A stretch of 64,000 bases of DNA from Diploptera punctata. Lineage: Eukaryota > Arthropoda > Insecta > Blattodea > Blaberidae. Each line of letters begins with the position of its first letter. Position 1 is the first letter of the stretch. The stretch spans positions 908,501-972,500 of the forward strand of contig JASPKZ010002338.1 in the NCBI GenBank assembly GCA_030220185.1, read 5' to 3'. The notes below the pieces were generated by a model. The model was not told the DNA's origin. It searched no databases and was given only the letters and a program-made list of their open reading frames with translations. This document shows positions 9,832-19,944 of this stretch, piece after piece. A program made the translations under genes and the position numbers.

Positions 9832-10470
9832 TTATATTTGAAGAGAAAAATTTTCGCCTAGACCGGGACTCGAACCCGGGACCCTTGGCTTTCCGGGCCA
9901 AGTGCTCTACCAACTGAGCTATCGAGGTGAGTTACGATCTAGATGCAAATTTTTCTCTTATGTACGTTGTAATTCCCTCGCGCCAAATGCTTGAAACCAT
10001 AGTTTCTATCTTTGCAAATGGCGGCTTCTTAGTTAAGAAGACATTTATTGGGAATTTAATTCCCAATAAATGTCTTCTTGGGAATTTAATTCCCAATAAA
10101 TGTCTTCTTGGGAATTTAATTCCCAATAAATGTCTTCTTGGGAATTTAATTCCCAATAAATGTCTTCTTGGGAATTTAATTCCCAATAAATGTCTTCTTG
10201 GGAATTTAACTCCCAATAAATGTCTTCTTGGGAATTTAATTCCCAATAAATGTCTTCTTAACTAAGAAGCCGCCATTTGCAAAGATAGAAGCTATGGTTT
10301 CAAGCATTTGGCGCGAGGGAATTACAACGTACATAAGAGAAAAATTTGCATCTAGATCGTAACTCGCCTCGGTAGCTCAGTTGGTAGAGCACTTGGCCCG
10401 GAAAGCCAAGGGTCCCGGGTTCGAGTCCCGGTCTAGGCGAAAATTTTTCTCTTCAAATATAATTTATCCT
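9832..10470. mobile_element. Large palindrome: two family T1 tRNA-like SINEs facing outward around a 7 x 30-bp array
   Basis: The left tRNA-like body (about 9862-9930, minus) and right one (10364-10440, plus) are nearly identical mirror images. Each is 77 nt with A box (tagctcagttggtagagc), a 7-base anticodon loop and B box (ggttcgagtcc). Both share the outer tail 'ttttctcttcaaatataatt'. The inner parts (caaatggcggcttcttagtt, aagaagacatttattgggaa) meet at a seven-unit 30-bp tandem repeat at 10051-10260. Confidence 0.85.
10051..10260. repeat. Tandem repeat, 7 copies of a 30-bp unit that is itself partly palindromic
   Basis: The unit is ggaatttaattcccaataaa followed by tgtcttcttg. Seven copies run head to tail with one substitution (gaatttaactcc in copy 6). 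Confidence 0.95.
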
Positions 10471-10599
10471 TCAATGAGAAGTGTTAAATTAATAATAAAA
10501 TCGTCAATGTAAATTCTTTCTTGCTTTAGATACAGGGGCTGCAACTCTTTCAGTTTATTCTAGAACTGAGGCAATCATCTCTCTCCATAAGTATTATAC

Positions 10600-11240
10600 A
10601 GTGAAACCTGTCTTAGCCAGAACCTTTATAAGAAGGAAACCTGTAGAGTTGGGAAAAAAATCTCCAGAATGGTATGATTTTATTTGTAAAATTGTCCTGT
10701 ATAAGCCGGAAACCTTCATAATGCAGAAACGGAATGGTTTTTAAAGTACCAATAGTTAATTTTTACTTCAGTAAGATGGAAAATTATTCTTAAGCACATT
10801 CTAATCACGTTATTAATGACAACACGTGAAAATTCTGCATATGACGCTACTGTATTATATCGTTTTACCTTCTTGTGTTGCCAGTGTATTGCGGGGATAC
10901 CCTTGCATATGTGTGACAGCAAGGAATCCCTTTTCCTTGCCTGCTTACATAACCTGCGATGGAGTTGAGAAACTCTTCAATCTTGCTGTAGTTGAGTTCC
11001 TTCTTGTTTTTGTGCAATAAAGTTGTATTGTATTGCCGTGCAAACTGAACTGTGTTACATACACTATTTTGTCTGTAATTCAGTTCAATACGTTATGTCT
11101 TTAAAGCGTGCATGTAAAACCCTTGCACTGCGTGAGAAAATTCAAGCTTGTAATTTGGAAACCCTTTATAAGAAGGAAAACTGCTAAGATGCAAATATAT
11201 TTAAGGAACCGTCATGTTCCTTCATGGACAGGTTTTACTG
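10600..11240. mobile_element. pogo/Tigger-like DNA transposon deletion derivative (about 640 bp)
   Basis: The terminal inverted repeats are cagtgaaacctgtc at the left and gacaggttttactg at the right, each bordered by TA, as for pogo-type elements. Inside, ATG at 11095 opens MSLKRACKTLALREKIQACN and ten more residues. This resembles the start of a Tigger/CENP-B-type DNA-binding domain (K.K.LTL.EKI). The rest of the transposase has been deleted, and the frame stops at 11185. Confidence 0.65.
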
Positions 11241-11243
11241 TAT

Positions 11244-11372
11244 ATTAATAGTGAGTGGAAGCCATGACTGAAGAGGGACAAGATATTGTCTGAAACTGCT
11301 GGTATCAAATAAATTTGAAATTATATGAGGTGAGTTGTTAAAAATATGTTCTCCACTCACTATTAATGATAT
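11244..11372. repeat. Short foldback with 'atatgaggtgag' end
   Basis: 'ttaatagtgagtgga' and 'tccactcactattaa' pair across about 100 bases. The internal 'gaaattatatgaggtgagtt' is like the ends of the larger foldbacks. Confidence 0.45.
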
Positions 11373-11389
11373 AACCTCATAATGTTTAC

Positions 11390-11765
11390 TTCCCAATATT
11401 AATTTATATATACTGTATATACTTGGCTCAATGTTGTCAGATTACTAGTTTTCCTTCTGTACTTGTATTTAATGAAAGTTTAGTTTTTAAGAAGAACCAA
11501 ATATACATTTTATGTTGTTGATATAAATATCTAATTCACATTTAAATTCTTTACAATGACATTGAAAAATAATGTTTTAACAATAAATATAAATGGCTCG
11601 TTTGCATTTATGCCTTGCAGTTTTTTCTGACTTCTTTTGGCAACAATTATCTAAGAGGCTTTAATTATACACAATGAAGTATGTTATCTAATTGCTTTTC
11701 CAATATTATAGTGCATTATAAATTTGAGATCTTTTATTAAAATATTATATTAATAATAATCTGAA
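11390..11765. other. Intron stretch without recognised feature
   Basis: AT-rich, no open frame of note, no repeat recognised. Confidence 0.4.
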
Positions 11766-11769
11766 GGGT

Positions 11770-12020
11770 CATGGGGAAGCTATGGCCAAGTTCAGGACAT
11801 GACTGCTTGTTTTTTCCAACACTCATTCCTCAGGGTTTGATTCCTTGGCAGACCACAGGAATTTTTTTCTTAAAAGTGGCCTGGATTTAGGTTAAGTTTA
11901 GGCGTAAGGACTCTCCTGGTGCTTCATTATTATTCATCACCCGCCATATCATCAGGGTTACGTAACTTGCTTTCCAGGTACCCCAACTGAAGAAGTGGAT
12001 TATAATTCTGCCAATCCCAG
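11770..12020 (-). repeat. Interspersed repeat R-Y, reverse copy
   Basis: It carries 'ttaggttaagtttaggcgta', 'gactctcctggtgcttcatt' and 'cagggttacgtaacttgctt', the reverse-complement order of the copy at 63385. Confidence 0.6.
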
Positions 12021-12585
12021 GAAAGAATATCAGAAATGTCATAAAGACAACCTGGTGGTATTGGTAAAAAAAATACATGTTCCTACAACACTGGAAAAAA
12101 TTAATATAGGTGGTCATGATTAAAAAACAATTGTCTTTTTTTAATTTTTTATTTGTTACCTGTAATACACAAAACTTGATAAGAACTGCATGAAATTTAA
12201 TTTTAAAATAAATTCAAAGTTATAAAATTGTCACTCTTTTAAAAATATTTGTAGTAACATTTTACACTATCCTGGTAGTCAAGCTTATATAATCAGTGGC
12301 GAGGCATGAGTTTGGGGAGAAGGGAAGCTCCATAGTGAAAAAAAAAAAATAACTCACCTAAAAAAGACACGATTATATAAAAAAAAGAGATGTTAGACAT
12401 ATTACAGGTTCATGATGCTGTTCCAACTCCGTTTGAATGTTCACGGCAGAGCTACTAGCATGAGAGGTTTCTCGGAAGCTCTTAACTAGCTCACTTCTAA
12501 TCGATTCACTCATGAGTCATGACAAAACATGGAACTAAATAAATTACAAGAATCACTTGAAAATTCAGTATATACGGTGTGAATC

Positions 12586-13150
12586 ATAAATATGGCTATA
12601 CGTTTGATCGCGTTGTGTGATGAAAATATTATCATTACAGGAAATATGAAATAACCGTTGGAAAGGCAGTTGTTCAAATTATAACAATGGAATAAAACAA
12701 AACAGTGTAGATCTTACGTCATTAGTCAAAATGGCATTGAATAGGCAACAGCAAATTACAATTGCTGCATGGGCAATAACGTATGCTAATGATCGTGAGG
12801 CCACAAGACGGGCAAGACGTGAGTTTAATGTAGCATTGCAGCCGTTGACTGTGGGGAAGTGGAGAAAACGACTGCTGGAAATGGGAAGGATGCAGAAAAT
12901 CAAACCTCCTGGTAGGCCTTGCATTAGCACGGATGCAGAAACAACGAAGAGAATTGTGGAGGCGTTCGACGCTAGCCCACAAAAATCAACCCACCAAAGC
13001 TGCACATGAGCAGTGATTTGTTTTGTTCTATTGTTGTAATTTGAAGGATTCCCTTTCCAACGATAACATCATATTTCCTTTAATAATAATATTTTCGTCA
13101 CAAAATGTGATCAAACGTATAGCCATATTTCTGAATCACTCTGTACATTC
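12586..13150. mobile_element. Tc1/mariner-type deletion derivative with about 55-bp inverted repeats
   Basis: The left end (tgaatcataaatatggctat, acgtttgatc) and right end (gatcaaacgt, atagccatatttctgaatca) are complementary for about 55 bp, apart from a few differences. Internally only an N-terminal domain remains. Confidence 0.75.
12731..13009 (+). pseudogene. Transposase N-terminal helix-turn-helix fragment (DUF4817-like)
   Basis: The 92-residue frame reads MALNRQQQITIAAWAITYAN, an Arg-rich helix (EATRRARREFNVALQP), LTVGKWRKRLLEMGRMQKIK, PPGRPCISTDAETTKRIVEA and FDASPQKST. The 'PPGRP....D.ETTKRI.EAF..SP.KST' pattern links the HTH to the catalytic region in Tc1/mariner-like transposases that carry the DUF4817 domain. 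The DDE catalytic domain is absent. It sits symmetrically between the inverted repeats, so this is a non-autonomous copy. Confidence 0.7.
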
Positions 13151-13429
13151 ACACTATTTGTCTAGTGACCTTGTCACAATAAAATGTAACATACAAACTG
13201 TATACTATAAACAATTAAACTAAATAAAATGAATAAAACTGATATTTCAATACTAACTGAGGGCAATAAACTTTACTTTTTCTTTCAACATAGAATGTAG
13301 CAATAAGATGTGGCTAGTACTGGTGCATCCAAGCCACCAGGAACAGAAGATGTGACATTAGCTTATAAATTATTTACTTATAAATTGATTTAAAATAAAT
13401 TCAACTTTTTAAAATAAGAATTTTATAAT

Positions 13430-13690
13430 TTTAAATGTTATTTAAAATAGTTCATACCGATATCTTAAAACAATTGAAGACTACACCAATTTTGGAATAT
13501 ATTAAGCAGTACCAACTAAATTGGAAACACCATCTTGAAAGAATGAGTTCAAATCGGATCCCCAAAGCTGTTTACAATTATATACCAAGAGGACGAAGAT
13601 CACTGGGCCGTCCTATGAAACGCTGGAGGGAAAATTTTCTATAGGATCGTAACAGGCCTTGGCCTAATACTTGGAAGGAAGAAGAAGAGA
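13430..13690 (+). mobile_element. Non-LTR retrotransposon (family C) C-terminal fragment
   Basis: The frame reads ILKQLKTTPILEYIKQYQLN, WKHHLERMSSNRIPKAVYNY and RGRRSLGRPMKRWRENFL before a stop. 'W..H..RM...R.P......P.G.RS.GRP..RW' is the typical end of reverse-transcriptase ORFs of this type. It ends in a GAA-rich tail. Cousins are at 55625 and 61520. Confidence 0.75.
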
Positions 13691-13759
13691 AGAAAATAGT
13701 TCATTATTGTAAAAAGTTATTGGGAAGTGTTGCTTCCAGCGCTTCCATTGATGCATCGC

Positions 13760-14136
13760 CACTGATTATAATAAATGTGAATATTTTCATTTGTTCTATG
13801 TCTAGAAAATGACTTACTCTGAATTTGTCTGTAATCAACTTGCTTGTTTAGAGAATGTTTCAAATGTGTTTATGCAAACACCTAATTAAATTTATAGTAA
13901 TAGCACTTTATTTGTTGTTTTATTTATTTTGCAATGTTTCTGACATCAACGGCCTTCCAGCATTGGTAACAGATTATGTTTAACATCTCATGTCCTTAGT
14001 TCAAAGGTGAACAAAAACAGCCAATACATTTTTTTCAGTTTTCTATTTAAGCTTTAAGTTCTTTTATATGGCATAAATCTATATTTTATTAATATAGTAC
14101 AAAACATATAGCAGAAAGATCAACACAAGCATCTCT
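13760..14136. other. Intron stretch without recognised feature
   Basis: AT-rich; no repeat or frame recognised. Confidence 0.35.
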
Positions 14137-14273
14137 TACTCACTTACTTACTCACTGGCACTATCGAACCCATAGGTTCATGGCTGCGCGGACATAAGCT
14201 CTCCATGCAAGTCTTTCATTCCCCATACGTGCAACATGTCTTGCCCATCGCAGTCTACGAGACTTAACTGTTT
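14137..14273 (-). mobile_element. Family A retrotransposon 3' tail with internal deletion
   Basis: It starts with the family's CTTA-repeat end (cttacttactcactggcact) and jumps from the last codons (ARAAMNL-like) to the MGNERLAW / RRLRWARHV region, skipping about 100 bp. Confidence 0.75.
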
Positions 14274-14379
14274 GTTTTATTTTCAAATAACGACTGCAAC
14301 ATTCCAGTCATGTAACTTAATAATCTTGAGCATGGCTCTAGATTTATGGGTGTTGGAACAACACATTACAGAAATTTGG

Positions 14380-15330
14380 ACACAGGGCCAGTTCGTTTTA
14401 TAACTAAAATTTGTCATAAAAATAATATTGTATAATTAAAATTGGCCACAGAGGTAATTCATTATAAATACAATTTTTCATTATTTAAATATGTTCAGTA
14501 AGACAATTCATTATAATTAAAATTAACCTCAGAATGGAAGCTTCTTGCAGGAAAACCAGAGGGATAACGCCCAGTTGGTAGACCAAGAATGAGGTGGGAG
14601 AATAACATTAACTATGATTTGAGAGAAGTAGATTATACAGGGGATCAATGGAAAACATTATCTCAGGATAGGGATGTATGGAGAGCTTATGTCCGCATGG
14701 CCATGAACTTATGACTTTGATAATGCCAGTGAGTTAGAGTTAGATAATTCATCACACAATTTAAATTGGTCACAAAGACAGTTCATTACAATTAAAATTG
14801 GCCACAAAGACAGTTCATTACAATTAAAATTGGTCAAAAAGACAGTTCATTACAATTAAAATTGGTCACAAAGACAGTTCATTACAATTTAAATTGGTCA
14901 CAAAGACAGTTCATTACAATTAAAATTGGTTAATAAATAATTCATCATATAATTAAAACCGATGCAGGGATAATTCATCATATAAATAAGATTGGTCAGA
15001 GATAATTCATTATGTAATTAAAATTGGCCAGAAGGTGTTCATCTTATTATTAAAATTGGTTGCAGAGATAATTAATTATATAATTAAAATAAATCAGAGA
15101 AATTTTGACATATTAATAAATTTGGTCAAAACTAATTCATCGTATAATTAAAACTGGTCAAAAAAATTAATTCGTCATATAATTTGTATACTTTTGTTGA
15201 GGATACCTGTGTAAATAACAGAAACAATCCTGAAATAAAACAATTTTAAAAAATTAAAATTGTTCAGAGATAATATATCATATAATTGAGAATGATCAGA
15301 GACAATTTGTTATATAATTAAAATTTGTCT
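14380..15330. repeat. Decayed tandem array, unit about 34-38 bp (consensus like ttcattacaattaaaattgg)
   Basis: At least 20 units of the form '(g)gtca.a.agacagttcattacaattaaaatt', better preserved at 14755-14935 and progressively diverged to both sides. It is interrupted by family A fragments at 14538-14723 and 15330-15690, and resumes at 15690-15730. Confidence 0.85.
14538..14723 (+). mobile_element. Family A retrotransposon 3' fragment inside the tandem array
   Basis: It encodes WKLLAGKPEG, then RPRMRWENNINYDLREVDYT and DVWRAYVRMAMNL, ending at ccagtgagttag. It is inserted in the 34-38-bp array. Confidence 0.8.
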
Positions 15331-15690
15331 TACTTACTTACTTACTCACTGGCACTATCGAACCCGTAGGTTCATGGCCGCACGGACATAAGCTCTTCAT
15401 ACATCCCTATCCTTAGCTAATGCTTTCCAATCATTCCCTGTATAGTCTACTTCCCTCAAATCATAGTTAATGTTGTTCTCCCACCTCATTCTTGGTCTAC
15501 CAACTGGGTATTTTCCCTCTGGCTTTCCTACAAGAAGTTTCCATGCATGTCTTTCATTCCCCATTTGTGCAACATGTCCTGCCCATCGCAGTCTATGAGA
15601 CTTAACTATTCTTATTATATCTGGCTTCCTATAAAGACCATGTAGTTCATTGTTATGAAGTCTTCTCCATTCACCTGGTCTGTTGATAAT
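15330..15690 (-). mobile_element. Family A retrotransposon 3' fragment, minus strand, inside the tandem array
   Basis: It begins with the CTTA repeat and encodes on the minus strand GEWRRLHNNELHGLYRKPDI, SHRLRWAGHVAQMGNERHAW and the conserved C-terminus. Confidence 0.8.
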
Positions 15691-15744
15691 TAAAATTTGT
15701 CACAGAGATAATTTGTTGTAATTAAAATTGATCAAGAAATAATT

Positions 15745-16020
15745 AAAATTTGTAATTGTTCCCAACGGTAAAGAAGGCGGAAGAGGAAACCTGCAAGACA
15801 AGGGGTAGATGGGACTCCAAAGCTTTGGTTAGTAACCCGTCTAGGAGAAGGAAACTCCGAAATAAATCCCCGATCCACTAGGGAATGTGGTTGTGCGTCT
15901 GGGCTGGTAACCCAACCACATAAAATATTTCCAAACTCATATCTCTCACAGTGTTCAGCCGGATGTCAGAACGGGCATTTTGCTAGCCTGTGAAGTGAAG
16001 AAGAAGATTAAAATTTGTCA
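15745..16020. repeat. Unclassified repeat segment ('gtaacccaaccacataaaat')
   Basis: Higher GC than its surroundings, with 'gcaagacaaggggtagatgg' and 'ccgatccactagggaatgtg'. It ends in a GAAGAA run, like the tails of non-LTR elements here. Possibly a retrotransposon 3' UTR. Confidence 0.35.
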
Positions 16021-16042
16021 GATATATTTTGTCATACAATTA

Positions 16043-16275
16043 AACCTTTGGCTTTCCGGGCCAAATGCTCTACCAACTGAGCTACCGAGGTGAGTTGCGA
16101 TCTGGATGCAAATTTTTCTCTTTATACAGTGTAATTCCCTCGCGAGGGAAGAGAAAAATTTGCGTCTAGATTGCAACTCACCTCAGTAGCTCAGTTGGTA
16201 CAGCATTTGGCCCGGAAAGCCAAAGGTCCCGGGTTCGAGTCTCGGTCTAAGTGAAAAATTTTCTCTTCAAATATA
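16043..16275. mobile_element. Compact palindrome of two family T1 tRNA-like SINE heads
   Basis: A minus-strand head (about 16045-16090) and a plus-strand head (about 16180-16255) meet at 'ccctcgcgaggg' (16137-16148). The whole inner segment of the 9832-10470 palindrome is gone and the left outer tail is lost. Confidence 0.8.
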
Positions 16276-16445
16276 CATTTTATCCAACTTTTTTATAAGT
16301 TTAAAATGCCTTATAGTGTTACTTCCCATTCTAACTTTGATTAAAAATGTAAAAACTTATCAATAGAGACTTGGAGACAACACAGTAGTTAGTTATGTAA
16401 GTTCCACTCTTTGTAACTGCATCCTACATGTTGTTGTTGTTGTTT

Positions 16446-17660
16446 TCAAATGCTGGGCCTTGGCACCGAAGCCATTAGCGTTCTTGCTCTCCAATATTTC
16501 TCTATGGTGGATCCAACAGGTAATACTTCACAGGTTTGTAGATGTTCTTCATTCATTTCTTCGTCTTTATTGCATAGAGGACAATTTGGATTCGTGTAGA
16601 TTCCTATTTTATATAGATGTTTGGCCAAATAGTCATGTTCTGTAAGCAGTCTAAATTTTGCTACTGTAGTTTTACATGGAATTTCTGGAATAATATCTGG
16701 CTTCTTTACTAAAATATTCCATTTTTTTTCTTTGGCTTTATTACATAGGTCTTGGTTTTGTTTGATTTTATATTTGTTTTTAATTATTCTTTTTATGGAT
16801 GTGAAAGGTAAGCTTTTAGTAGTATTCTGAATTAGATTGGAGCCTTTTTTGGCAAGAAAATCAGCAGTGTCATTTCCAGCAATTCCACAATGTGCAGGTA
16901 TCCATTGCAATTGAATTCTTTCCTGTAGTTTTTGGAGTTGTTGAAACATTTTATAGCACTCTTTAATTTGTATTGACTTCATTTTGTGTGAATTTATTGC
17001 ATATATTGCTGCCTTAGAATCAGAGAGTATGACAGCATTTTGAAATTTATTTATTCTGTATAGTAATTTTTGGAGTGAAATATGAATAGCCGTTACTTCC
17101 GCATCAAAATTTGTTGTGTGGTATCCTGCTGGTTGATAAAATGAAAATAATGCACATGTAATTCCTGACCCTGAGTTGTTATCAATAGTAGATCCATCTG
17201 TGTAGACATGTAACCATTCTTCTGGTGGACATCTCTTATTCACAGCTTCTAATGCTAGAGCTTTGTGGGAGTTTCAGATTTTGTAACTGGTTCTTCTAGA
17301 TTTAGCTGAATGTTAATTGGTTCAAAAGTAAGAGGGTTATCTCTGATCAAAATATTTTATTTAGATTTAGGAAGATTCAAATCTGTTTTTATTTCTGTTA
17401 CTTTGGACAAGAAACTTGTTTGTGTTTTCAACTTGGTTGGTTGTAACTGCCTTTTTTCCCATTTTGTTGTTGTTAATCGTAACATTTTCTCATGTTGTGT
17501 TATTGCCTGTTCATCTAAAGTTTGACATATTGGAGGGTTCTGAGTTAGTGCTTGCATTGCAGCGATTGGAGTTGATTTTGCTGCGCACTGCATCCTACAT
17601 TGTTGATGCTAAACACTATTTATCTATAATGGCATATCCCATTGTTGAACCATAGCCTCT
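16446..17660 (-). mobile_element. Non-LTR retrotransposon (family D) 3' end with RNase H domain
   Basis: The minus-strand frame 17243-16446 (265 residues) holds a full RNase HI domain: VYTDGSTIDN (first Asp), FDAEVTAIHIS (Glu), VILSDSKAAIYA (Asp), WIPAHCGIAGNDTADFLAK (His/Asp). A C-terminal zinc-knuckle-like NPNCPLCNKDEEMNEEHLQTC follows. The four catalytic positions are intact. Upstream (17593-17357) is the same ORF in another frame (QALTQNPPICQTLDEQAITQ), separated by stops and shifts around 17244-17356. It is therefore a 5'-truncated, dead copy of an I/R1-type element (the clades that carry RNase H). Confidence 0.85.
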
Positions 17661-17689
17661 CCTTTGTAAAGAGTTACTAGCTCAAGTTA

Positions 17690-18472
17690 ATTTAATTACC
17701 TTATTTGCTCATAGATGTCATGGATGGTATTGTAGTCAACACACTGACACAATGAGACATCTAACGGGTAACTAAGGTAATATAATGTACGGTTAAAAAC
17801 TATAATATAGTTACCTTGTAGGTCCGTCTCCTCAACTTAAGTTCTTTTAAAACTCTGTAGGCCTTTCGGGACTAGTCCCATCATCAGCAGAATGCATTAG
17901 GTCCGTTCTTGTTGACCCTTGTTGAAGCACTGACTTGGTTGTGAGAATTTTGTACAGAGGATTGTGTGGATTAGGTGTGTATTCTTTGAGAATCAGGTTG
18001 TTGTTGATTTCTCTTAGGATTGCGATTTCCTCCAGTATATTTATTCTCGTTGGAATGTTTTCTCTATGTACTATTGTGAGGGTGTTATCGATGTTATGCA
18101 TATGGTGTCCAGCTTGAATTACATGTTTTGCGTAACTTGATTTTCCTCCATTGTAAATGAAATCTCTGAAATGTCCCTTGAATCTAATGTTGAAGCTTCT
18201 GTTAGTTTTCCCAATGTAGAATTTATTGCAGTCTGTACATGTTAATTTGTAGATGTCTTTATTGTCGAATTCATCTATTTCTTCGATGTTGTTGTTTATT
18301 AAATTGAATTTTACTAGTATCGGGCAACTAAGGTATTACTAACACATTGAGGTCGGTAAATTTTGCTTAAAGGCCTTTTTTTATTCAGGCTTAAGGATTT
18401 TTTACGAGCCTCAAAATCTTCAGACTTGGGACCCACAGCTTGAAAATCCTCCCAGAGGACTTGCTTCTTGCA
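17690..18472 (-). mobile_element. SINE family S1, minus strand, split by a Penelope-like insertion
   Basis: The S1 3' part lies at 17690-17782 and the body at 18321-18472. The break is flanked by cgggtaactaaggta (about 17767) and cgggcaactaaggta (about 18320), a 15-base duplication with one difference. Confidence 0.75.
17783..18320 (-). mobile_element. Penelope-like element 3' fragment encoding a GIY-YIG endonuclease domain
   Basis: On the minus strand a continuous frame (about 18310 to 17847) reads KDIYKLTCTDCNKFYIGKTN (the GIY-YIG core, here IYK..YIG), then RSFNIRFKGHFRDF, SYAKHVIQAGHHMHN (K..YA.H....H), a helix (INILEEIAILREINNNLILK) and the terminal SADDGTSPERPTEF. The Cys pair before YIG and the order of motifs are those of Penelope-like retroelements. 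The reverse transcriptase is missing (5' truncation). It sits in an S1 SINE with a target duplication and is the only single, non-inverted Penelope end in the window. Confidence 0.8.
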
Positions 18473-18474
18473 TA

Positions 18475-18800
18475 GTTACTCTTCTTCTTCTTCTTCCTTG
18501 CAAGTATTAGGCCAAGGCCTGTTACGATCCTATAGAAAATTTTCCCTCCAGCGTTTGAGGGGAATTCTCGTATAAGACTTGAAACCATAATAATAGTCCC
18601 TTCGATTGGTTGCTGGCCAAAGGAAGGCAAGACCAGTGATGGGGCTGCCATCTTATAGCCTCTGGTCAGGCTTTTCTGGAGAAAAGAAAAGAAAATAAAG
18701 GAAAGAAGAAATGGAAGAAAGGAAAGACTCGCTAGCCCTCGGATGCCCTAATAGCGTCGGCGTCAAAAAAACAAAAGTTAACCAAGAGAGGTTAGATAGT
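18475..18800 (-). repeat. Composite retrotransposon tail: family C end plus repeat R-X
   Basis: 18478-18545 is the family C 3' end (minus strand: ggaagaagaagaagagtaac). From 18546 it continues with a repeat (aagacttgaaaccataataa, gcaagaccagtgatggggct, gcctctggtcaggcttttct) found again at 51735-52160. The GGA/AAG-rich part at 18675-18730 is common to both. Confidence 0.6.
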
Positions 18801-18833
18801 ACTCATAAAGGATTATTCTGCTTAACTCCAAAC

Positions 18834-19572
18834 TTAAGGGGGGACCTACACCTTTGACGGTAAAAAAAAGTAATTTTTCATTTTTTTTATATAGATTGAA
18901 ACTTTATCTTTAAATTAGTGAAAGATTTTCATTGATGTCTATATTACTTTTTGAGTTATGTTTGAAAATGTGCAATGCTGTCACTCGAGTGAGCCTTTAA
19001 TTTTAGATCTTCATAAAATCTTCAGTAAGTTTGTCGCTTGTTTTCCTTAACTTAATTTTTTCAGTGCGGTTTCCCTGATAACTCCCAAAGTATTCAAGAT
19101 ATTGAGATGAAATTTTGCATGTACATGTAGTTTACAGAGATGAACAAAATATACTATAATTAGTAATGTACCTGTTATATTTTATTTTTAAAAAATGTAA
19201 TGCAAATTTTTAACAAAAATGAGTATGCATCATTTTAAAATGAAAAATAAAATATTTACACTCTATATAATTGAACAATTGTAGTATATTTTGTAGCTAC
19301 AACATTAGTGAGTAAAATAAAACAAGAACGTTAAAATTGAAATTTAGGAAAATTATCAGGTAAACAGCAAGACAATGCAAAATTTTCAGTAGACATTTTG
19401 AATATTTAATTACGACCGAAGTTAGATTGTACTTAAGTACACAAACATGCTCACATTGTAATATAGATATCACATACCAAATTTCATTTCTGTAACCAGC
19501 ATTGTAGCTGAGAAAAAAATTGAAATATGCCATAATTTTAATGGGTAAAGGTGTAGCTACCCCCTTAAGAAA
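18834..19572. mobile_element. Possible TTAA-flanked DNA transposon derivative (about 735 bp)
   Basis: The ends are complementary over about 25 bp: TTAAGGGGGGACCTACACCT at the left and AGGTGTAGCTACCCCCTTAA at the right. Both are bounded by TTAA, the target of piggyBac-type elements. No transposase frame is left. The GGGGG start is not the usual piggyBac end, so the superfamily is uncertain. Confidence 0.5.
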
Positions 19573-19589
19573 GTAAAATCCAAGCAGTC

Positions 19590-19885
19590 AAGATGAAATT
19601 TTTAGGAAGAGTAAAAGGATGCACTAGAATGGACCATATAAGAAACGGGGATATCCGTGAAGAACTGCAGATCTACTCCATAAAAGAGAAGATATTTAAC
19701 AACAAGATTCAGTGGAAAGAACATGCAGAAAGAATTGAAGAATGTAGATTACCAAATATAATCTTGGATTATTTTCTGAGAGGAAGAAGAGATGTCGGAC
19801 GTCCTCGGAAGAGATGGTCTTAGATCTATTAGTGAAGATGGAACAGGCAACTCTTGCCTAAACCAGGAAGTGAAGAAGAAGAACT
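19590..19885 (+). mobile_element. Non-LTR retrotransposon (family E) C-terminal fragment
   Basis: The frame reads GRVKGCTRMDHIRNGDIREE, LQIYSIKEKIFNNKIQWKEH and LRGRRDVGRPRKRW, ending in a GAAGAAG tail. It is related to the copy at 38075-38600. Confidence 0.75.
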
Positions 19886-19944
19886 CCAGATTTCACATTA
19901 AATTTTAATTAAGTTTGTTGTTTATCTTAATTTTGAAGTAGCTG

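Noticed and set aside
10364..10440. Functional tRNA genes (also at 2123-2194, 34068-34143, 46304-46376 and others)
   Set aside because: Cloverleaf-like with A and B boxes, but always embedded in repeated flanks, in many diverged copies, with mismatched acceptor stems, and with a serine-type anticodon but no long variable arm. SINE heads fit better.
9832..10470. CRISPR-like array (30-bp direct repeats)
   Set aside because: The seven units are contiguous with no spacers, and the genome is eukaryotic.
17840..17905. Hammerhead ribozyme in the Penelope-like end (minus-strand ctgatga, short stem, gaaa)
   Set aside because: The core-like words and a small stem are present, but stem II has an extra base and I find no partner strand for stem III. 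The words also encode the conserved end DDGTSPER. A covariance-model search would decide.
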